Below, in pieces: positions 35,145-43,985 of a DNA stretch of 60,798 nt. The first letter of the stretch is position 1. Each line of letters begins with the position of its first letter. The notes under the pieces were generated by a model, which was not told the DNA's origin, ran no database searches, and worked only from the letters and a program-made list of their open reading frames with translations. Location of the stretch: positions 1 through 60,798 of the forward strand of contig NZ_KB898052.1 of the NCBI RefSeq assembly GCF_000377345.1. The letters are read 5' to 3'. The stretch is from Thioalkalivibrio sp. ALJ16. GTDB lineage: Bacteria; Pseudomonadota; Gammaproteobacteria; Ectothiorhodospirales; Ectothiorhodospiraceae. Made by a program: the position numbers and the translations under genes.

Positions 35145-36503
35145 TTGGGACAACCCGAAGAGAAGATGGCAACGGACGGTCGTTGTCAGGTGCTGGTGAT
35201 CGGGGGAGGTCCTGCCGGTTCCACCGTTGCCTCGCGTCTGGCGCAGAAGGGCCGCGATGTGGTGCTGCTGGAAAAGGCCCGCCATCCTCGCTTCCATATC
35301 GGCGAATCCCTGCTGCCGATGAACATGCCGCTGTTCGAGGAACTGGGGGTCGCCGAGGCGATCGCGACCATCGGCATCCCCAAGCACGGGGCCGAGTTCA
35401 CCATACCCGAGGCGCCCGATGCGCCGCGCACCTACTACTTCGAGCGTGCCCTGAACGACGACACCCCGGCCTCGGCCTACGAGGTGCGGCGTTCGGAGTT
35501 CGATCACCTGCTGCTGGAAAACAGTACGCGTCTGGGCGTGCGGGTGCTGGAGGAGGTGACCGTCTCCGACGTGGCCCTGGCCGACCCGGCGCAGGGGGGC
35601 ACTCAGCTGGTCACCGCACGTGATGCGGGTGGCAATACGCTGGAGTTCGAGGCCGACTTCGTGATCGATGCCTCCGGGCGCGATACCTTCCTGGCGCGGC
35701 GCCTGGACCTGAAGATGCGCAACCCCGAGCACAACAGCGCGGCCATCTTCGGACACTTCGACCATGTGCCGCGGCGCCCGGGCCGCGACGCCGGCAACAT
35801 CAGCATCTACTGGTTCCAGCATGGCTGGATCTGGATGATCCCGCTGCGTGACGGTGCGATGAGCGTGGGCGCGGTGTGCTTTCCGGAATACCTGAAGACG
35901 CGCCGGACCAAGCCGGAGGCGTTCCTGTGGGAGACCCTGAAGCTGTGCCCCCCGGCGTTCGAACGCATGCAGGGAGCGGAACTGGCCGGCCCGGTGAATG
36001 CCACCGGCAACTTCTCCTACCGCTCGCGTCAGGCCCACGGGCCGGGCTACCTGCTGGTGGGCGATGCCTTTACCTTCGTTGACCCGGTATTCTCCAGCGG
36101 GGTGTATATCGCGATGTCGGGCGCCTTCCGCGCCGCCGATGCGGTGGACCGCTGCCTGGAGCGCCCGGCGCGTGCCGGACGCTACCTGCGCGCCTTCGAG
36201 CGTGACGTGCGCCGCGGCGTGCGCCGCTTCTCCTGGCTGATCTACCGCTTCAACAGTCCGGTGATGCGCAAGCTGTTCATGGGGCCGCGCAACACGCTGG
36301 GCATGGAGCAGGCGGTGATCTCCCTGCTGGCCGGCGATGTCTACCGCAATACCCGCGTGCAGTGGTCGCTGCGCGCCTTCAAGGCTGTGTACTACACCCA
36401 GATGGCGCTGAACCTGCCGCGGGCCCTGCACTTCTGGGCGCGGCGCCGGCGCAACGCGCGGCTGCATTTCACCGGTGGCACCACGCCCGAAGACGAGGCC
36501 TGA
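35145..36503 (+). CDS. Flavin-dependent halogenase-like FAD oxidoreductase
   Basis: The protein has an N-terminal FAD motif (VLVIGGGPAGSTVASRLA), FHIGESLLPMNMP, and GWIWMIPLRDG near residue 220, which fits the WxWxIP signature of flavin-dependent halogenases. A second FAD motif, GPGYLLVGDAFTFVDPVFSSG, follows. Halogenases of this type act on phenols or carrier-bound aryls and need an FADH2 supplier. Xanthomonadin clusters have a similar gene, and their pigments are brominated. Some family members are not halogenases, so this needs proof. The TTG at 35145 has GGAGG six bases away; the ATG at 35166 has a poor site. Confidence 0.85.
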   Translation: MGQPEEKMATDGRCQVLVIGGGPAGSTVASRLAQKGRDVVLLEKARHPRFHIGESLLPMNMPLFEELGVAEAIATIGIPKHGAEFTIPEAPDAPRTYYFERALNDDTPASAYEVRRSEFDHLLLENSTRLGVRVLEEVTVSDVALADPAQGGTQLVTARDAGGNTLEFEADFVIDASGRDTFLARRLDLKMRNPEHNSAAIFGHFDHVPRRPGRDAGNISIYWFQHGWIWMIPLRDGAMSVGAVCFPEYLKTRRTKPEAFLWETLKLCPPAFERMQGAELAGPVNATGNFSYRSRQAHGPGYLLVGDAFTFVDPVFSSGVYIAMSGAFRAADAVDRCLERPARAGRYLRAFERDVRRGVRRFSWLIYRFNSPVMRKLFMGPRNTLGMEQAVISLLAGDVYRNTRVQWSLRAFKAVYYTQMALNLPRALHFWARRRRNARLHFTGGTTPEDEA

Positions 36504-36513
36504 GCAGGCTCGC

Positions 36514-37185
36514 GTGGGCGCGGCACGGGTCGGACTGGGACGCATCGGCGCGGATGGCCTGGCGACCTTCGCGCTGTCGAACCTGATCATCCTGGCGACC
36601 GGCGGCCTCTCCTGGCTGCTGCTGTGGACCCATGCCCTGCGCTGGTCGCGACGGCTTCGCTGTCCTGGTGGGGGCCGGTGCATCCTTGTACTGGGGCAGC
36701 AACTGGAGGCCGGGGCGCCAGGGGCGGGGTACCGCCTGCGCCTGTTGCGCGCGGTGCGGCTGGCGCGGCGCAACCCCGATGCCCGGATCCTCGTACTGGG
36801 CGGGCAGACGTCCCCGCAGGGCCCGACCGAGGCCGCCGCGGGCGCCGCGTTTCTGCGCCGCTATGGCATCGCTGCCGAGCGTATCCAGACGGAGGATGCC
36901 TCCCGGCACACCCTGGAGAACCTGCGCAACGCCCGTGACCTGCTGGCGCTGGAGCCGCATGACGACGAGCCGCTGGTGCTGATTACCAGCCGCTTCCATC
37001 TCGCCCGGTCGACGGCGATGGCGCGTGGCATGGGATTGCGCGTCTGCCCCTGTCCGGCCGAGTTGGACTCGCGTGTGTCCGCGGCCCGGCTGGCACGGGA
37101 GGCCTGGATGCTGCACTGGTATCACGTGGGTCGCGGCTTCGCCCGCCTGATCCGCCACCGCGGCATGCTCGAACGCATCACCTGA
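36514..37185 (+). CDS. DUF218 (YdcF/SanA-like) protein
   Basis: From the GTG at 36514, preceded by AGG, the protein has 223 residues. An N-terminal hydrophobic segment (FALSNLIILATGGLSWLLLW) anchors it. The DUF218 domain follows: CILVLGQQLEAGAPGAGYRLRLLRAVRLAR, ILVLGGQTS, EAAAGAAFLRRYGI and a TLENLRNARDL stretch with LVLITSRFHLARS. DUF218 proteins bind S-adenosylmethionine-like or cell-wall-related ligands, but the function is uncertain. An ATG at 36475 would overlap the flavoprotein gene by 29 bases. It is probably co-transcribed with that gene, though a role in pigment synthesis is not indicated. Confidence 0.8.
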   Translation: MGAARVGLGRIGADGLATFALSNLIILATGGLSWLLLWTHALRWSRRLRCPGGGRCILVLGQQLEAGAPGAGYRLRLLRAVRLARRNPDARILVLGGQTSPQGPTEAAAGAAFLRRYGIAAERIQTEDASRHTLENLRNARDLLALEPHDDEPLVLITSRFHLARSTAMARGMGLRVCPCPAELDSRVSAARLAREAWMLHWYHVGRGFARLIRHRGMLERIT

Positions 37186-37189
37186 CGAA

Positions 37190-37352
37190 GGTCAAAGACG
37201 GTCCACAGGAAGATGCGAAGTTTGGAAGATGGACGGGGCTTAAAGGTCGCCCACTAGTAGTAGTTGCCTCGGGTGCGACCCGGCGTTCATCTGTACCCGT
37301 CAGCCAAAACCACTTCTTGTCTTCCCATCTTCCTGTTAACCGCCTTTGACCC
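37190..37352. repeat. Convergent-gap inverted repeat, copy D
   Basis: Between the DUF218 gene (+) and valS (-), left arm GGTCAAAGACGGTCCACAGG continues AAGATGCGAAG. The right arm reverse-complemented reads GGTCAAAGGCGGTTAACAGG then AAGATGGGAAG. Arms match over about 30 bases with four differences. The central part has no similarity to other copies. Confidence 0.87.
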
Positions 37353-37357
37353 TGCCC

Positions 37358-40135
37358 TTACATCGCGCGGATGCGTTCGCGCTGGGCGGCGAGCTGGTCG
37401 CGGGTGGCGTGCATTTCGGCGACGCGGTCGCGTTCCTTCTGCACCACCTCGACCGGGGCACGGTCGACGAAGCTTGCATTGGCAAGGCGCTTTTCGCTTT
37501 GCTCCAGGTTCTTGTCGAGCTTGCCGATCTCCTTGTCCAGTCGTGCCAGCTCGGCATCCTTGTCGATCAGCCCGGCCAGCGGGATCAGCAGCTGCATCTC
37601 GTCGACCAGCGCCAGCGCGGATTCCGGGGCCTCGTCGCCGGCGTCCAGCCAGGTGACGCTCTCGGGTTTCGCGAGGAATTCCAGCAGACCGCGGTGGCGC
37701 GTGTAGCGCTCCTGGTCGGCCTCGCTCCAGTTCTTCACCAGCACCGGCAGCGGCTTGCCCGGGGCGATGTCCATCTCCGCGCGGATGCGGCGCAGCCCGG
37801 TGATGAAGTCCTTCACCCAGTCGAGTTCGGCGGTGGCGGTGGCGTCATTCGGGAAGCCGTCCTGCGCCGGCCAGCGGCACTGCACCAGGAACTCGACGTC
37901 ATCACCGATGCCGGCATGCGGCTTCACACTGGTCCAGATCGCCTCGGTGATGAACGGCATCACCGGGTGCAGCAGGCGCAGCAGGGCCTCGAGCACGGTG
38001 ACCAGCGTATTACGCGTGGCGCGCTTGACCGCGTCCGGGGTGGCCGCGTCGTTCAGGACCGGCTTGGTCAGCTCCAGGTACCAGTCGCAGTAGTCGTGCC
38101 AGGTGAACTCGTACAGCGTCTGCGCGGCGAGGTCGAAGCGGTAGGCATCGAGCTGCTGCGTGGCGGTCGCGGCGGTTTCGGCCAGGCGGTCGAGGATCCA
38201 GCGATCGGCCAGGGTGCGGTGTTCGGCGGGGTCGGCGGCGGCCGAGCAGTCGTGGCCCTCGACGTTCATCAGCACGAAGCGCGAGGCGTTCCACAGCTTG
38301 TTGCAGAAGTTGCGGTAGCCCTCGATGCGGCCGAGGTCGAACTTGATGTCGCGCCCGGTGGTGGCCAGTGCCGCCAGGGTAAAGCGCAGGGCATCGGTGC
38401 CGAACGCGGGGAAGCCGTCGGGAAAGGCCTTGCGCGTGGTCTTCTCGATCTTCGCGGCCATCTGCGGCTGCATCAGGCCCTGGGTGCGCTTGGCCACCAG
38501 GTCGTCGGCGCTGATGCCGTCGATCAGGTCAATCGGGTCGATCACGTTGCCCTTGGACTTGGACATCTTCTGGCCTTCCGAGTCGCGGATCAGGCCGGTG
38601 ACGTAGACCTCGCGGAAGGGCACGTCGCCCATGAAGTGCTCGCCCATCATGATCATGCGGGCGACCCAGAAGAAGATGATGTCGAAGCCGGTGACCAGCA
38701 CGCTGGTCGGGTAGAAGTCGCGCAGTTCCGGCGTCTGTTCCGGCCAGCCGAGGGTGGAGAACGGCCACAGCGCGGAGGAGAACCAGGTGTCCAGTACGTC
38801 CTCGTCCTGTTCCAGCGCCACCTCGGCGCCCAGGCCGTGCTTCTCGCGCACCTCGTCCTCGGAACGCCCGACGTACACGTTGCCATCGCTGTCGTACCAG
38901 GCCGGGATGCGGTGGCCCCACCAGATCTGGCGCGAGATGCACCAGTCCTCGATGTTGCGCATCCACTCGAAGTAGGTCTTCGACCAGTTCTCCGGCACGA
39001 AGCGGATGCGCCCGTCTTCCACCGCCTTGATCGCCGGCGCGGCCAGCGGGCCGGCCTTCACGTACCACTGGTCGGTCAGATAGGGCTCGACCACGGTGCC
39101 GGAGCGGTCGCCGCGCGGGACCATCAGCTTGTGGTCGTCGATCTTCTCCAGCAGCCCCAGGGCGTCCAGGTCGTCGACGACCTTCTGCCGCGCCTGGTAG
39201 CGGTCCAGGCCGCGATAGGCCTCGGGTACGTTGTCGTTCAGGCAGGCGTCGATGGTCAGGATGTTGATCACCGGCAGGTCGTGACGCTGGCCCATCGCGT
39301 AGTCGTTGAAGTCATGCGCCGGGGTGATCTTTACGCAGCCGGAGCCGAACTCGGCCTCGACGTAGTCATCGGCGATGATCGGGATCTCGCGCCCGACCAG
39401 CGGCAGCTTGATCGTCTGGCCGATCAGGTGGCGGTAGCGCTCGTCCTCCGGGTGCACCGCGACGGCGGTATCGCCCAGCATCGTCTCGGGGCGCGTGGTC
39501 GCGACGGTCAGGTGCCCGGAGCCGTCGGCCAGCGGGTAGCGGAAGTGCCACAGGTGGCCGTTTTCCTCCTCCGACAGCACCTCGAGGTCGGACAGCGCGG
39601 TGTGCAGCACCGGGTCCCAGTTGACCAGGCGCTTGCCGCGGTAGATCAGGCCCTCTTCATGCAGGCGCACGAAGACCTCGCGCACCGCCGCGGACAGCCC
39701 GTCGTCCATGGTGAAGCGCTCGCGCGACCAGTCCACCGAGTCGCCCAGGCGACGCATCTGGCGGGTGATGGTGCCGCCGGACTGGTCCTTCCAGTCCCAG
39801 ACCGCCTCGAGAAACTTCTCGCGTCCGAGGTCGTGGCGGCCCTTGCCGTCGGCGGAGAGCTGGCGCTCGACCACCATCTGGGTGGCGATCCCGGCGTGGT
39901 CGGTGCCGCCCTGCCACAGGGTGCGGTCGCCGTGCATGCGCCGGTAGCGGATCAGGGTATCCATCAGCGTGTGCTGGAACGCATGCCCCATGTGCAGGGT
40001 GCCGGTCACGTTCGGCGGCGGCAGCAGGATGCAGTAGCTGGCCTCGCCCGACTCCGGCGGCGCGAAGATGTTCGCGGCCTCCCAGCGTTCGTACTGGGTC
40101 TGCTCGATGCTCTTGGGGTCGAAGCTCTTGTCCAT
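37358..40135 (-). CDS. valS: Valyl-tRNA synthetase
   Basis: Class I synthetase that charges tRNA-Val and edits mischarged threonine. The 925-residue protein has [18 protein letters not shown] (the HIGH motif region) near residue 40 and KMSKSKGN near residue 520. The CP1 editing domain lies between, with [17 protein letters not shown]. The C-terminal coiled-coil arm that characterises ValRS ends the protein ([23 protein letters not shown]). A TATAAT box lies 42 bases upstream of the start. The gene reads toward a convergent-gap repeat. Confidence 0.99.
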   Translation of the reverse strand: MDKSFDPKSIEQTQYERWEAANIFAPPESGEASYCILLPPPNVTGTLHMGHAFQHTLMDTLIRYRRMHGDRTLWQGGTDHAGIATQMVVERQLSADGKGRHDLGREKFLEAVWDWKDQSGGTITRQMRRLGDSVDWSRERFTMDDGLSAAVREVFVRLHEEGLIYRGKRLVNWDPVLHTALSDLEVLSEEENGHLWHFRYPLADGSGHLTVATTRPETMLGDTAVAVHPEDERYRHLIGQTIKLPLVGREIPIIADDYVEAEFGSGCVKITPAHDFNDYAMGQRHDLPVINILTIDACLNDNVPEAYRGLDRYQARQKVVDDLDALGLLEKIDDHKLMVPRGDRSGTVVEPYLTDQWYVKAGPLAAPAIKAVEDGRIRFVPENWSKTYFEWMRNIEDWCISRQIWWGHRIPAWYDSDGNVYVGRSEDEVREKHGLGAEVALEQDEDVLDTWFSSALWPFSTLGWPEQTPELRDFYPTSVLVTGFDIIFFWVARMIMMGEHFMGDVPFREVYVTGLIRDSEGQKMSKSKGNVIDPIDLIDGISADDLVAKRTQGLMQPQMAAKIEKTTRKAFPDGFPAFGTDALRFTLAALATTGRDIKFDLGRIEGYRNFCNKLWNASRFVLMNVEGHDCSAAADPAEHRTLADRWILDRLAETAATATQQLDAYRFDLAAQTLYEFTWHDYCDWYLELTKPVLNDAATPDAVKRATRNTLVTVLEALLRLLHPVMPFITEAIWTSVKPHAGIGDDVEFLVQCRWPAQDGFPNDATATAELDWVKDFITGLRRIRAEMDIAPGKPLPVLVKNWSEADQERYTRHRGLLEFLAKPESVTWLDAGDEAPESALALVDEMQLLIPLAGLIDKDAELARLDKEIGKLDKNLEQSEKRLANASFVDRAPVEVVQKERDRVAEMHATRDQLAAQRERIRAM

Positions 40136-40176
40136 GATCGCGGGCGCGCTCGGGTCGGAATGGGCGAAAGCCGCGC

Positions 40177-40182
40177 ATTATA
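40177..40182 (-). promoter_or_regulatory. Consensus -10 box of valS
   Basis: The minus strand reads TATAAT at 40182-40177, 42 bases before the valS start codon. No good -35 box is found 16-18 bases upstream, where the sequence is GC-rich, so a regulator or an unusual sigma factor contact may be involved. Confidence 0.45.
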
Positions 40183-40230
40183 ACGGCGCGACGCGCTCAT
40201 CGCCCGCTGTCCGCTATCGCGTTTACGTTG

Positions 40231-41020
40231 GTTATGTCTGGCCGCCTGCCTAGTAGTGGCTGGCCCTGGTTCGTCCTCTGGTGTTTACGGTGCCTTCGGT
40301 CCGCCGCCTGCCATGCGCTGACTCGCCAGCGCGCCGCGAGGTACTTTCTTGCTTGCCCAAGAAAGTACCCAAAGAAGGGCACCCGGATTCCGCCCGGGAA
40401 CCTCGCTCCGGGCGCGCTGGGCCGGCGGCGCTGAACTCGCTGCGCCTTCGGCTCCGCTCAGACATCCAGCGCCTTCTCCCGGCCCATCACGCCCTCCGCG
40501 AGGGGCTCCATACGGGGGAGTAAGGTCAAAACAGGAGACATCCCAATATACCTGCCTAACCTTGCGCATCGCCGTCCGAAAGCCCCAGGCGCCCGCTCGC
40601 GGGCGCGGCACGCAACGGCCAACGGCCGAGCGTGCCCAAGATGTTCGAAGACCTAGCCTTCATCCACTGGTAAGACCGTCGGGGCGGCCGTTGTCTTGAC
40701 CTTGAGCCCCCCGTTGTCGTCGCGCCGAGTGGAGAGGGTTTTCGCGGGATCAGAGGCGCTGGATGTCTGAGCGGAGCCGAAGGCGTAGCGAGTTCAGCGC
40801 CGCCCGCGAAAACCCTCGGAGCGAGGGAAACCCCGGCCCGCACAGCGGGCCGGGGTCGCGGCAGTCGGGCGTGTTTCTTGGTGACTTCTTTGCACGAGCA
40901 AAGAAGTCACTCGGGGCGCGCTGGCGAGTCAGCGCACGGCAGTATGTGGACCGGAGGCACCGTAAACACCAGGCGACGAACCATGGCCAGCCACCACAAG
41001 GCACGCGGCTAGGCGTAACC
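40231..41020. repeat. Composite inverted repeat element, copy A (complete)
   Basis: This fills the gene-free 40,136-41,073 gap. The outer ends (GGTGTTTACGGTGCC near 40285 and its complement near 40968) form a large inverted repeat. The left arm carries a perfect 12-base hairpin, GGTACTTTCTTG/CAAGAAAGTACC at 40340-40369. The right arm has a perfect 13-base hairpin, GTGACTTCTTTGC/GCAAAGAAGTCAC at 40881-40910, plus a CCCCGGCCCGC/GCGGGCCGGGG stem near 40833. Both arms contain CTCAGACATCCAGCGCC or its complement. A central module lies at about 40565-40680. The short ORFs across it are not genes. Confidence 0.85.
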
Positions 41021-41073
41021 ACCTAAACATCGGGGCCCGAACCCGGTCCAGCCAGAGAGCGTGAGGGCTTGAC

Positions 41074-41919
41074 TCAGGCGGTAGCGAGCCGGTCGAGCAG
41101 CGCGCGATAGCCGGTGCGGTAGTCGGGGTAGCGCAGGCGATACCCGCTGGCATGCAGCCGCTCGTTGCGGCAGCGCTTGCCGCAGACCTCGCCGGCCGGC
41201 ATCGGCGGCATCCCGGGGGGATCGAGTTCCATCTCCTGCGCCAGCCAGCCGAGCAGCTCGTGGCGCAGGGCCGGTTCGTCATCGACGCCCAGATAGAGCG
41301 ACTCGGGCTCGTCCAGGTGGAAGAGATGGGTCAGCAGCCCCACGCAGTCCTCGCGGTGGATGCGGTTGGTCCAGACCGGCGCCTCGTGCTGGCCGCGAAT
41401 ACCCTCGCGCACCTTGTGCAGGTGGTATTCGCGCCCCGGCCCGTAGATCCCGCCAAAGCGCACGACCACGCCGGCAAACGGGCTGGCGGCCAGCAGCTGC
41501 TCGGCCTCCAGCAGACAGCGCCCGGAGAAGCGGGTGGGCTCGGTCGGGCTGGTCTCGTCCACCCAGCGCCCGTCGTCGGCGCCATAGACCGAGGTGCTGG
41601 AGACGAACACGATGCGGCGCGGGTGCTGGCGGGCCTGCTCCAGCGCGGCCAGGGTGTTGCGCAGGCCGTCGACGTAGGCGCGGCGGTACGCGGCGTCGGT
41701 GAACTCGCCCGGGGTGGCGATGAAATAGACGGTATCCAGCGCCGGGGGCAGGTCCGGCAGGGCGTCGGCGCGGGCGAAGTCGCCGGCCAGTGGCTGGATC
41801 GGTTCCGGGATGCGTTCCGGCTGGCGGCGCAGGCCCCAGACCGTGTGTCCGGCCGCCGCGAGCCGTTCTCCGACGCCGCAGCCGAGATCGCCGCAGCCCA
41901 TGATCAGGATGTTGGCCAT
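41074..41919 (-). CDS. NAD(P)-dependent epimerase/dehydratase-like SDR (YeeZ-like)
   Basis: From the ATG at 41919 (MANILIMGCGDLGCGVGERL) the protein has 281 residues. The Rossmann GxGxxG-type motif is GCGDLGCG. SSTSVYGADDGRW supplies the Ser and Tyr of an extended SDR, and RFGGIYGPGR is the usual downstream motif. The size and GCGDLG start match YeeZ-like atypical SDRs of unknown substrate. The frame stays open to 42591 but the upstream part overlaps the divergent ychJ-like gene. The gene stands alone on this strand beyond the composite repeat. Confidence 0.87.
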   Translation of the reverse strand: MANILIMGCGDLGCGVGERLAAAGHTVWGLRRQPERIPEPIQPLAGDFARADALPDLPPALDTVYFIATPGEFTDAAYRRAYVDGLRNTLAALEQARQHPRRIVFVSSTSVYGADDGRWVDETSPTEPTRFSGRCLLEAEQLLAASPFAGVVVRFGGIYGPGREYHLHKVREGIRGQHEAPVWTNRIHREDCVGLLTHLFHLDEPESLYLGVDDEPALRHELLGWLAQEMELDPPGMPPMPAGEVCGKRCRNERLHASGYRLRYPDYRTGYRALLDRLATA

Positions 41920-42051
41920 GAATCGGTATCTCCCTGGGTGCTTTCGCAACCTAACGTTTCCACGGGCGGAAGACCAGCCCCAAAGTAAGGGTTCGACCCG
42001 GGGCAATGGCTCGGGCATGCTGGCGGGGACTTCGATGAGGGGAGGTATCGC

Positions 42052-42459
42052 GTGGGCAAGGCCAGTTGCAGCAAGGGGGATGGATGCGTCTGCGGGTCCG
42101 GGCTGGACCGGACGGCCTGCTGCGGGCCGTTTCTGGACGGCGCAGCCGCGGCCCCGACGGCGGAGGCATTGATGCGCTCGCGCTATGCCGCCTTCGTCGA
42201 GGGGCGCGAGGACTATCTGCTGGCCACCTGGGCCGCGGCGACGCGACCGCAGTCCCTGACGCTGGAGCCGGAGCAGCGCTGGCTGGGACTGGCGATCCGC
42301 GCGACCGGGGCCGGCGGGCCGGAGGATCAGGAGGGCTGGGTCGAGTTCGTCGCCCGCTCGCGGGTGCGCGGGCAGGGGGTGCGCCTGCACGAGCGCAGCC
42401 GCTTTCGCCGCGAGGACGGGCGCTGGGTGTATGTCGACGGGGAGTTCCCGGAGGCATGA
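42052..42459 (+). CDS. YchJ-like protein with SEC-C zinc motif
   Basis: The 135-residue protein starts at a GTG (MGKASCSKGDGCVCGSG). An SEC-C-like zinc motif at residues 12-24 reads CVCGSGLDRTACC. Then come the family's LMRSRYAAFVEG and a beta-rich C-terminal domain ending RWVYVDGEFPEA. YchJ proteins (UPF0225) are conserved but of unknown role. The stop overlaps the start of the DnaJ-related gene (ATGA), so the two are coupled. Confidence 0.88.
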   Translation: MGKASCSKGDGCVCGSGLDRTACCGPFLDGAAAAPTAEALMRSRYAAFVEGREDYLLATWAAATRPQSLTLEPEQRWLGLAIRATGAGGPEDQEGWVEFVARSRVRGQGVRLHERSRFRREDGRWVYVDGEFPEA

Positions 42460-43064
42460 TCGAGGCGGATGACACGGCCGGAGCGCCGGTGGCGGCGCTG
42501 CTGGAACCGGTGCTGGGGTGCCTGCGGGCGCGCCCATCCGGGCTGAGCGAACACGCCCTGATCGCGCAGTTGCGCGACGACGGGGTGGCACTTTTTGCCG
42601 ACGCGCGGCTGCGGGAGCCGTTGAGCTTGTTCCAGACCCACTTCCTGCTGTTTCACTGCCTGTACCGGCTGCGCGACAGGCTGCTGCCGCAAGGCGAGTG
42701 GGTGCGTATTCACTGTCTGGATATCGGCATCGAACCGGTCACGGGCGGACCCCGGCCGGGCGTGGCGGGCCTGCCGGCGCAACACGATCCGCTGCGCGCC
42801 TACTACCTGGACCTGGCCCGGCTGGAGCGGATGGATGCGGCCGCGGTGGAGGCGCTTCTGGGCGAGTTCTGGGCCCGCATGGGGCGCGATCAGCGGCGCG
42901 ATCAGGCGCTGGCGGTGCTGGAGCTGACCGACCCCGTGGATGCCGACAGCGTCCGCCGCCAGTACCGCCGGATGGCGCAGCGCCACCACCCGGACCGGGG
43001 CGGCGACACGGCCACCCTGCAGCGGATCAACGAGGCGCGCTGGATCCTGCTGGCGGGAACTTGA
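42456..43064 (+). CDS. DnaJ-related protein with C-terminal J domain
   Basis: The 202-residue protein has the N-terminal DnaJ-related domain (LEPVLGCLRARPSGLSEHALIAQL, then LFQTHFLLFHCLYRLRD). A C-terminal J domain follows: SVRRQYRRMAQRHHPDRGGD carries the HPD. The J domain at the C-terminus is the reverse of DnaJ. Its role may be to stimulate an Hsp70 on an unknown client. The ATG at 42456 overlaps ychJ. It converges on fpr with 16 bases between. Confidence 0.9.
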   Translation: MIEADDTAGAPVAALLEPVLGCLRARPSGLSEHALIAQLRDDGVALFADARLREPLSLFQTHFLLFHCLYRLRDRLLPQGEWVRIHCLDIGIEPVTGGPRPGVAGLPAQHDPLRAYYLDLARLERMDAAAVEALLGEFWARMGRDQRRDQALAVLELTDPVDADSVRRQYRRMAQRHHPDRGGDTATLQRINEARWILLAGT

Positions 43065-43080
43065 GCGCTGCTGAGCGGGC

Positions 43081-43872
43081 TCAGTCGTCGGCGTCGGACA
43101 TCGTGGTCACGAAGGCCTGTTCCACGGTGAAGTTGCCGACCCCCTTGTAGTTGGTCTGGGTCCAGCCGTGTTCGACCAGCCACTCGCTCATCTCGCGGTT
43201 CATCGCCGGGTTGCCGCAGAGCATCACGCGGTCGTGCTCCGGGTCGGCCGGGGGCAGGTTGAGGATGCGGCTGAGCTCGCCGGAGCGGAACATGTCGGCC
43301 CCGCGCTGATTGTTGTCGTACGGCTGCTGCGCGATCGGGCAGGCGAAGTCGTGGTTCTCGCGGGTCACCGTCGGTACGTAGCGCAGGCGGTTGCTGATGA
43401 GCGACTCGATCTCCTCGCGGTAGGCCAGTTCCTCCACGGTACGCACGCTGTGCACCAGTACCGCATTGTCGAAGTGCTCGAACAGCTCCGGACTGCGGAT
43501 CAGAGAAATGAACGGGGCCAGCCCCGTGCCGGTAGCGAGCATGTACAGGGTGCGGCCCGGCTGCACGTAGTCGAAAGTGAGCGAGCCGGTGACCTTGGTG
43601 TTGATCCAGATCGAGTCGCCCGGTCCGGCCTGGGCCAGGCGGCTGGTCAGTGCGCCATCGGGCACGTGGATGCTCAGGAACTCCAGTTCCTCGGCCTCGG
43701 GTTCGGAGACGATCGAGTAGGCACGCGGGATCAGCTTGCCCTCGGGGCGCAGCCCCAGCGTCACGAACTGCCCGTTCTTGAACTCCAGGCCCTCCGGCCG
43801 CGTCGTGGTGAAGCTGAAGGTCTTGTCCGACCAGCGGTGCGTGGAGGTGATACGTTCTTCCGAATACGGCAT
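43081..43872 (-). CDS. fpr: Ferredoxin/flavodoxin-NADP reductase
   Basis: The 263-residue flavoprotein transfers electrons between NADPH and ferredoxin or flavodoxin. RAYSIVSEPEAEELEF is the FAD-binding RxYS motif near residue 52. MLATGTGLAPFISLIRSP near residue 110 is the nucleotide-binding GTGLAP motif. The C-terminal NYKGVGNFTVEQAFVTTMSDADD is close to those of gammaproteobacterial Fpr. It could supply electrons to the queG or halogenase systems, but nothing in the sequence links them. It stands between the convergent DnaJ-related gene and a PAS/GGDEF/EAL gene. Confidence 0.95.
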   Translation of the reverse strand: MPYSEERITSTHRWSDKTFSFTTTRPEGLEFKNGQFVTLGLRPEGKLIPRAYSIVSEPEAEELEFLSIHVPDGALTSRLAQAGPGDSIWINTKVTGSLTFDYVQPGRTLYMLATGTGLAPFISLIRSPELFEHFDNAVLVHSVRTVEELAYREEIESLISNRLRYVPTVTRENHDFACPIAQQPYDNNQRGADMFRSGELSRILNLPPADPEHDRVMLCGNPAMNREMSEWLVEHGWTQTNYKGVGNFTVEQAFVTTMSDADD

Positions 43873-43985
43873 GAGTGCGTGGTTTCACGATTGGGATTTG
43901 CCTGCACGCTAGCAAGTCCCTGCGCGGCGCGCGAAAGCGCCGGCAAAAACCAAGGAAAACACTCAGAAATTGGTTGGTGGCGGCT

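Noticed and set aside
34692-36773. A fusion of the carrier protein to a long N-terminal extension
   Set aside because: The extension is antisense to the flavoprotein gene. The carrier protein has its own GTG and ribosome-binding site at 34964.
37346-40183. A 945-codon plus-strand ORF opposite valS
   Set aside because: It covers exactly the antisense of valS, which has all synthetase motifs. The long open frame follows from GC bias.
40763-41026. Short ORFs in the composite repeat at 40.2-41.0 kb and 59.8-60.5 kb
   Set aside because: The same peptide (for example FFARAKKS, LRLRSDIQ) appears in several frames because the DNA repeat is inverted. They are products of the repeat, not genes.
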